Below, piece after piece: positions 59,743 through 64,000 of a DNA stretch of 64,000 nucleotides (position 1 is the stretch's first letter; every line of letters begins with the position of its first letter). The notes beneath the pieces are model-generated. The model was not told where the DNA came from and did no database searches. It was given only the letters and a program-made list of their open reading frames with translations. The stretch is from Russula earlei (lineage: Eukaryota > Basidiomycota > Agaricomycetes > Russulales > Russulaceae): the NCBI GenBank assembly GCA_025769875.1, contig JAGFNK010000072.1, forward strand, positions 62,001 to 126,000, written 5' to 3'. Made by a program: the position numbers and the translations under genes.

Positions 59743-60233
59743 TGTCACCGACTGGGGGCGGTGTCGCTGACAAATCGTTTCACGTGCGAGATGTGCGTAC
59801 TGAGTCGAGCGAGACGGTAAGTTCTCGCGAAGATCGGGGACCTCGGTGACAACACAGCGGAGGCTAGTGTGTACCGCGGAGAGGAAAGACAATAGATAAG
59901 TCTTCGCGTTCGAAGACTTAGAGAGTAGGAAAGGTTTCTGAGTTGTTTGCTTGATTCCCTGCAAGCCTACAGTCCCGAAGCTAGAATCCAGTGATATTCA
60001 CAAGAGAACAAGCTTAGGGCTTGTTCTCTTCTACAGACAGGTTTATATAGACATTGTATCCTATATCAAATAGTAGACACGAGGTAATGGTGAGGCGATC
60101 GGAACTGGAACACGCTGGAAAGTACTGGTACATGCGAGGCAGAACGAGTCATAGAACGCGCGGGAATCGTGAGGCTTGTCCGGGTAGGCTTGTCCGGTTG
60201 CCGGTCCGGTCCGAAGAGCCGGTACTTGTGACA
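59743..60233. mobile_element. Solo LTR nested in the old copia
   Basis: A 491-bp CpG-rich segment with ends TGTCAC...GTGACA, flanked by the 5-bp direct repeat TTGTG at 59738-59742 and 60234-60238. It contains a TATA-like TTTATATAG (about 60041-60049) and an inverted pair AGAACAAGC/GCTTGTTCT (about 60003-60026). No internal coding region remains, so it is best read as the product of LTR-LTR recombination of a third retrotransposon. Confidence 0.85.
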
Positions 60234-60411
60234 TTGTGTGTCTTTACCAGAATGAGTGTATTTTGTGAGGCAGAGAGGCCGGCCCTGACAACCATCTTCA
60301 TTACTGATCATACCTGGATCATGTGGGGAAAGGTCCATCAGAATGCCAGAGGCTAGAATTTGTTGATGTGACAGCCAAGTAAGTGTTGGGTAACATCTAG
60401 ATAAGAATAGA

Positions 60412-60573
60412 GGTGAAATGGAGATTTGATATAAATAAATGGTTATATTGGAGAGTGATCCATGCATCCTTGTTGCAATTGTGGGAACATCTGGTAACGT
60501 GAAATGAAGATTCAATATGAATAAATGGTTATATTGGAGAGTGATCCATGCATCATTTGTTGCAATCGTGGGA
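60412..60573. repeat. Tandem duplication of about 85 bp
   Basis: GTGAAATG...ATAAATGGTTATATTGGAG...GATCCATGCATC...GGGAAC(A/G)TCTG occurs twice in a row (about 60412-60489 and 60498-60573), inside the old copia interior. The copies differ mainly by C/T and G/A changes. Confidence 0.8.
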
Positions 60574-61177
60574 ACGTCTGATGTGTGTCAGTTTAACGTC
60601 TAGGAATGTGCATGTAAGGGATGCCCATGTGTAGAATGCTTGACATTGATCTGATGCCACCGTATGTGTGTTTGAGTTCCTCCCACTTGAGCTTGCAAGT
60701 ATACAATTTGGAGTCATTTTTGTTACTGCCGATGTGACCATCTGAATGTATATTTCAAGAGCACATGTGTCTAAAAGAGTTCTCCCTCAGTGTCCTAAGA
60801 AGTATTGCTGGAGGGGCTATCATCTGTAACTGTAATGTGACACATGATGGGGTAATGGCCAGTAAGTGAGATGACCAAGCAAGTGATCGAGATCAGGGAG
60901 GGAATGTAAACATTAGGCAAGGGTGCCATGTGATTTGATTAGGTAAATGGGGTGATAAAGCCAATCTGGGCAAGTGGAGCAAATATGCTGCCAGATGTTA
61001 GAAATCCAATCAGTACCCCTGACACATGGGTCAAAACTTTGGTCCAAGTACCAAAAGTGTGGGGTGTCGTTCTGATGAACAGTGGCTCGTGAAGGGGAGA
61101 GAATGTGTTGATAGACTGTGTGAGCTTGTATGTGGATTTCTGTCTCAGGAATTTACTAGTGGTCAGGGCCCATAACC

Positions 61178-61607
61178 TGTTGAATCACACAGTGATAAGG
61201 TAGATTAGATCGTAATAGATCTAATAAAACTTTATTCAGTTTCTGTGAGACGAAACTATTGTGTCATATTTACCTAATAAAACTTTACTACAATGTGTAA
61301 TCAGCTACTGATAAGATTGTGAGATAAGTACTTACTTCAGTTTCTGTGAGACAAAACTGAAGTATCTACTGTATGTACGACACTCTTAAGTATCTGAGAG
61401 CATCCCTAATTATTTTATCTGTAGTAACTATCAAATTGTTTTCACAATCACTTTGTGCTAGCTACCAATTGTCTTAGATCACACTATCAATTTGCTATCA
61501 TACATGTTGCAGCAACTGAGCTGAAACGCTTATGTGGTCCAAGCCAGTGGGCTGCCCAGACAGTTTGGGCTGATGCGTCAACACCTTGGCTACTCTTTAT
61601 CTCAACA
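61178..61607 (-). repeat. LTR of the old copia (5' LTR on its own strand)
   Basis: 430 bp; 3 bp shorter than its partner because of one GTA indel. Confidence 0.95.
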
Positions 61608-61612
61608 CACCT

Positions 61613-62545
61613 AATCAAATTGCCTTTGTAAATAAATATACAGGAATGTTTCATCCCAGGTGGACTTTAATTTGGCATGTGTTACATGTCCTTTACTTTC
61701 GTGACATTTGTGACTGGTGAGATGGTAGTGGAATGGCGAGTTCCCCATAGGTGATAGTAGTGTGGTCATGTAGGGCCCCTAAGCTAACCTGTTATGCTCA
61801 AGCCTGTAGCAATTGCTTGAGTAATTAGTTATATGTACATAGTAAAAGTAAATGAAAGTGTGACTAACCTCAGTCTTATTGTGAGGGACAAGAAGATACC
61901 AAAAATGAACTATATACATTTCTGCTTGTTCATCACATGCCATGTGAGTGCATGACTACCTCATCACTGTGGCTGGCTGTAACTCAACATCTTCCTTGCT
62001 TTCACTGACTGCCCCTGCAGGCTGTAGCATTGGCCCTTCAGTGAGTACTCAACACATACATAGATGTTTCAGGTTTGCTGATGTACCATAGCCTCTCCCC
62101 ATGGCTACATTTTTCCCTCACACCTTGTCCTCACACTGGCTACAGTGCCTTAGATAGGGCTGAACCATTTATTCCTAGTAGTAAAGTACTTAGCTCAGAA
62201 TAAAGTGCGTTCCAAAAAAAAAAAAAAAAACTTTGAGAGCCACTTCTTACACTTGCTCATATTCTCCCAAACATTCTTCCATCATTTCCCTCTGTTGGCA
62301 CCTTTTGAAGTGGGCAGTATATGCTTGAGGACAGAAGCTCCTGAAGCAGATCAGGCAGGTTTAGCTCTTTTAGGTACCCGTCTTCAGACTGTTCGACCAC
62401 CTCAGTACGCACTATATTGACCGAACCATAGGGCATGTAAAATGCGCCCTCACCTTCTAACACGAGCATATAAGAATAGAATCGAATAACAGCAAGTTCT
62501 TCCTCCTCCCTCCCCTCTCTTTTCCTGTGATCGTTAGTTGTCACA
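61613..62545. repeat. Retroposon-like sequence ending in poly(A), then promoter-like DNA
   Basis: 61788-62230 ends with CAGAATAAAGTGCGTTCC and an A run of about 18 (62213-62230), with a polyadenylation-type AATAAA just before it. The same end occurs twice at 26440-27447. Part of the body (GTACATAGTAAAAGTAAATG, ACCTCAGTCTTATTG near 61834-61883) resembles the young copia LTR in reverse orientation. The remainder to 62545 may be upstream sequence of the next frame. No gene is supported. Confidence 0.45.
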
Positions 62546-63327
62546 ATGTCCGCTTTCGATCGACTGGTGCACGCCGCCGCCGTCCCTCTTGCTCATCCCT
62601 CCGCCTCGCCTGCGTCCCGACTCTACGCCACTGTCTATCCCTCTCCTCTTTCAGTCTACGCATTCCCCTCAGGTGAACGACACACCGTTCATTCGCATAA
62701 TGCAGCCTCGACATACCGCAGGTTCAGCAGTGGAGACCTTTTGACCAAATCTCTGTGCTCATTGAGAATGGGGGAATATGTCCCTTATCCGTACAATGAA
62801 TGAGAAAAACTGGATGCTGTTCAGGCGGCCGCACTCTTACACGGAGATGACCCCCGGTACCCGATGAGGCAAAGGCTGTCTTCTTTCGCACCAGGGGAAT
62901 TGGGAATGCGATCCCTTTTGCTGTCCCTAGAAGCGTTTACAAAGTTTTAATGGAGGGCCAGCGCCTCGTTGTACACTCTGCATTGGCCAAGTATCTCTTG
63001 AAACTAGAATTTGACAATCCTGTTGACCACGACTCCGAGCTTTGAAGGGAAGATACAACCTCTCCCTGCTGTGCACCCACCAATGTCATCTCTAATACTG
63101 GAGAGTCGCCAATGGTACCCACAAGTCATCAGCATCGGGCTTCTGATGAGTTTCCCGGTGACGGTTTCACAATTCAAGACGTTCTGAGGAAAGTATGCCA
63201 GGATCTGAGGAACCCATTGCCCAGAGAGCAATCAAGCAAGCTAAATGATGAGGGGCGAGCTGTGATTAACGGCCTTGCTCAAAAAGAGACACAAGGTGGA
63301 AGAGGACCTGAACAAAGGTCCATGTAG
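62546..63327 (+). pseudogene. Unrecognised, probably broken reading frame
   Basis: The ATG at 62546 opens MSAFDRLVHAAAVPLAHPSA and runs 85 codons. Coding-like text seems to continue in other frames: FDQISVLIENGGICPL (about 62737-62785), RTRGIGNAIPFAVPRS and VLMEGQRLVVHSALAKYLLK (about 62946-63005), then GDGFTIQDVLRKVCQDLRNP to a TAG at 63325-63327. No family is recognised. It could be a multi-exon gene I cannot splice, a decayed gene or chance. Confidence 0.25.
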
Positions 63328-63480
63328 ATTCGACCAATTTGAGTGGTAGGATTCTGCTCCGAATTTTAACGAAGCACCTGCTCGACGACCGATAACTTCC
63401 TCCACGGCCAGCACTTGTGTAATTGCGTCGACTTTTATTCGGCAGCTCGTTCTTATTCCCCCTCTAGTGCTGAATGAAAA

Positions 63481-63648
63481 ATGGCGGACTTCGAGGATTC
63501 GCTAGGGCGAGCGCGGTTTGAAGAGCTTGTAACCCTAGCCCTGAATTATGATCATCTACATTCCCACGCAGCTGCGCCGTTGTTAGTTACTCTCAGCTTG
63601 GGCTTGCCTGGCTTCATTCTGCTTCTACAGGACAACGACGAGACATAA
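63481..63648 (+). promoter_or_regulatory. Upstream ORF overlapping the VPS68 start (TAATG)
   Basis: ATG 63481 opens a 55-codon frame beginning MADFEDSLGRARFEELVTLA, whose TAA (63646-63648) overlaps the VPS68 ATG (63648-63650) as TAATG. A possible intron inside it (63529-63630, GTAACC to CTACAG, 102 nt) is a multiple of three, so spliced and unspliced leaders both end at the same TAATG. Such an overlap would allow termination-reinitiation control, if the leader is transcribed from upstream of 63481. Confidence 0.5.
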
Positions 63649-64000
63649 TGTCGCTTCCACGCTCAGATTACGACCCTCGCAGGGTCTGTGTGAACCCATT
63701 TCCGTTCCTCGCAAGGATCAATCTGGGCAAGCACCGTCGTACGCTCGGCGTCTACCTCGCGGGCGGCCTCGTAAGCCCCTCCTCGTTTTTCCTCCCCAAA
63801 AAAACCGTGTCCCCGTCTACCCACAGCTCATCTACGCTCCCCCTTCTTGCTCTCTCCAGTTCTCGCTCGGACTCTGGACCTTCTTTGACGCCGCCATCCT
63901 CTCCGCACACGCACATCCGCCATACAACGAGCCGGACTACCCCGTGCCCGTCCACGTCTCCTTCGCGGATTGGGTCCCCGGCCTGTGCTCCCTCCTCGGC
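63648..64000 (+). CDS. vps68: VPS68/TMEM50-family membrane protein, 5' part
   Basis: Vps68 works with Vps55 in endosome-to-vacuole traffic. Exon 1 63648-63770 reads MSLPRSDYDPRRVCVNPFPF and LGKHRRTLGVYLAGGL; an 89-nt intron (GTAAGC to CTCTCCAG) is followed by exon 2 from 63860: FSLGLWTFFDAAILSAHAHP, then PVHVSFADWVPGLCSLLG at the window edge. The YLAGGLF..G.WTF.DAA block and the HVSFADWVPG motif are diagnostic of the UPF0220 family. At least two later transmembrane segments should lie beyond 64000. Confidence 0.92.
   Translation, partial: MSLPRSDYDPRRVCVNPFPFLARINLGKHRRTLGVYLAGGLVSPSSFFLPKKTVSPSTHSSSTLPLLALSSSRSDSGPSLTPPSSPHTHIRHTTSRTTPCPSTSPSRIGSPACAPSS

Larger units (their letters stand above)
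55958..61607 (-). mobile_element. Old, CpG-depleted Ty1/copia element (minus strand)
   Basis: LTRs 55958-56390 and 61178-61607 (TGTTGAAT...CTCAACA) with target duplication CACCT at 55953-55957 and 61608-61612. Read on the minus strand, a purine tract GGGGGGA (about 56391-56397) precedes the 3' LTR at 55958-56390. RT remnants are LSADDIIILGD (about 57020-56985, the YVDD box degraded) and YKLTDLGEIALYLGICVTRD (about 56935-56875). The interior is full of stops and nearly free of CpG (for example two CpG in 57001-57240) but rich in TpG and CpA. A solo LTR is inserted at 59743-60233. Without it the interior is about 4.3 kb, normal for copia. Confidence 0.9.

Overview
This window is nuclear DNA of a filamentous basidiomycete, most likely an Agaricomycete. 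Genes are dense and rich in short introns (about 50-65 nt). Several families have a basidiomycete flavour: an SGT1 without TPRs, a fungal fucosyltransferase-like protein, a long-tailed Ty1/copia and chromovirus load, and an uncharacterised protein at 24.5-26.1 kb that I associate with basidiomycetes. No bacterial, organellar or CRISPR features are seen.

Layout. 0-10.9 kb is a gene-dense block: the 3' end of a CWC2 splicing-factor gene (+), TMA46 (-), a 320-bp inverted-repeat element, a DMT/SLC35-type transporter (-) divergent from mitochondrial bL36m (+), the co-chaperone SGT1 (-), a GST-like protein (+) and a GT31 glycosyltransferase (+). 11.9-34 kb continues with a Ser/Thr/Pro-rich single-pass membrane protein (+), a small secreted protein (+), ribosomal protein uS17/S11 (+), a PPZ-type phosphatase (+), DNA ligase I (+), mitochondrial pyruvate carrier MPC1 (-), the uncharacterised protein (+), repeat debris, an epoxide hydrolase (-) and an O-fucosyltransferase-like protein (-). 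35-46 kb holds a Ty1/copia element with identical LTRs and a 5-bp target duplication, followed by a small membrane protein gene, cyclin C (-), RSA3 (+) and a C2H2 zinc-finger gene (-). 46.9-62.2 kb is a transposon cluster: a tRNA-like Pol III unit, a chromodomain Ty3/gypsy element with an extra CCHC-bearing region after pol, and an old minus-strand copia with a solo LTR nested inside it. The last 1.5 kb carries an unclear reading frame and the 5' end of a VPS68/TMEM50-family gene with an upstream ORF.

The host genes are mostly housekeeping (splicing, translation, DNA replication, signalling, protein glycosylation, mitochondrial import of pyruvate) and do not form an obvious pathway cluster.

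The most notable observations are: (1) a 91-bp unit made of one 30-nt exon plus one 61-nt intron, present in four tandem copies in the mucin-like gene; (2) two LTRs of one element that differ almost only at CpG-derived dinucleotides; (3) a solo LTR with its own target duplication nested inside that element; (4) a second CCHC zinc knuckle encoded downstream of pol in the gypsy element; (5) four in-frame TAG codons and many frame changes at conserved positions in CWC2, TMA46, cyclin C, RSA3 and the young copia, while genes between about 5.4 and 34 kb look clean. The last point could be real decay or locally poor consensus sequence. All coordinates of multi-exon genes were derived by eye from splice signals and reading-frame continuity.
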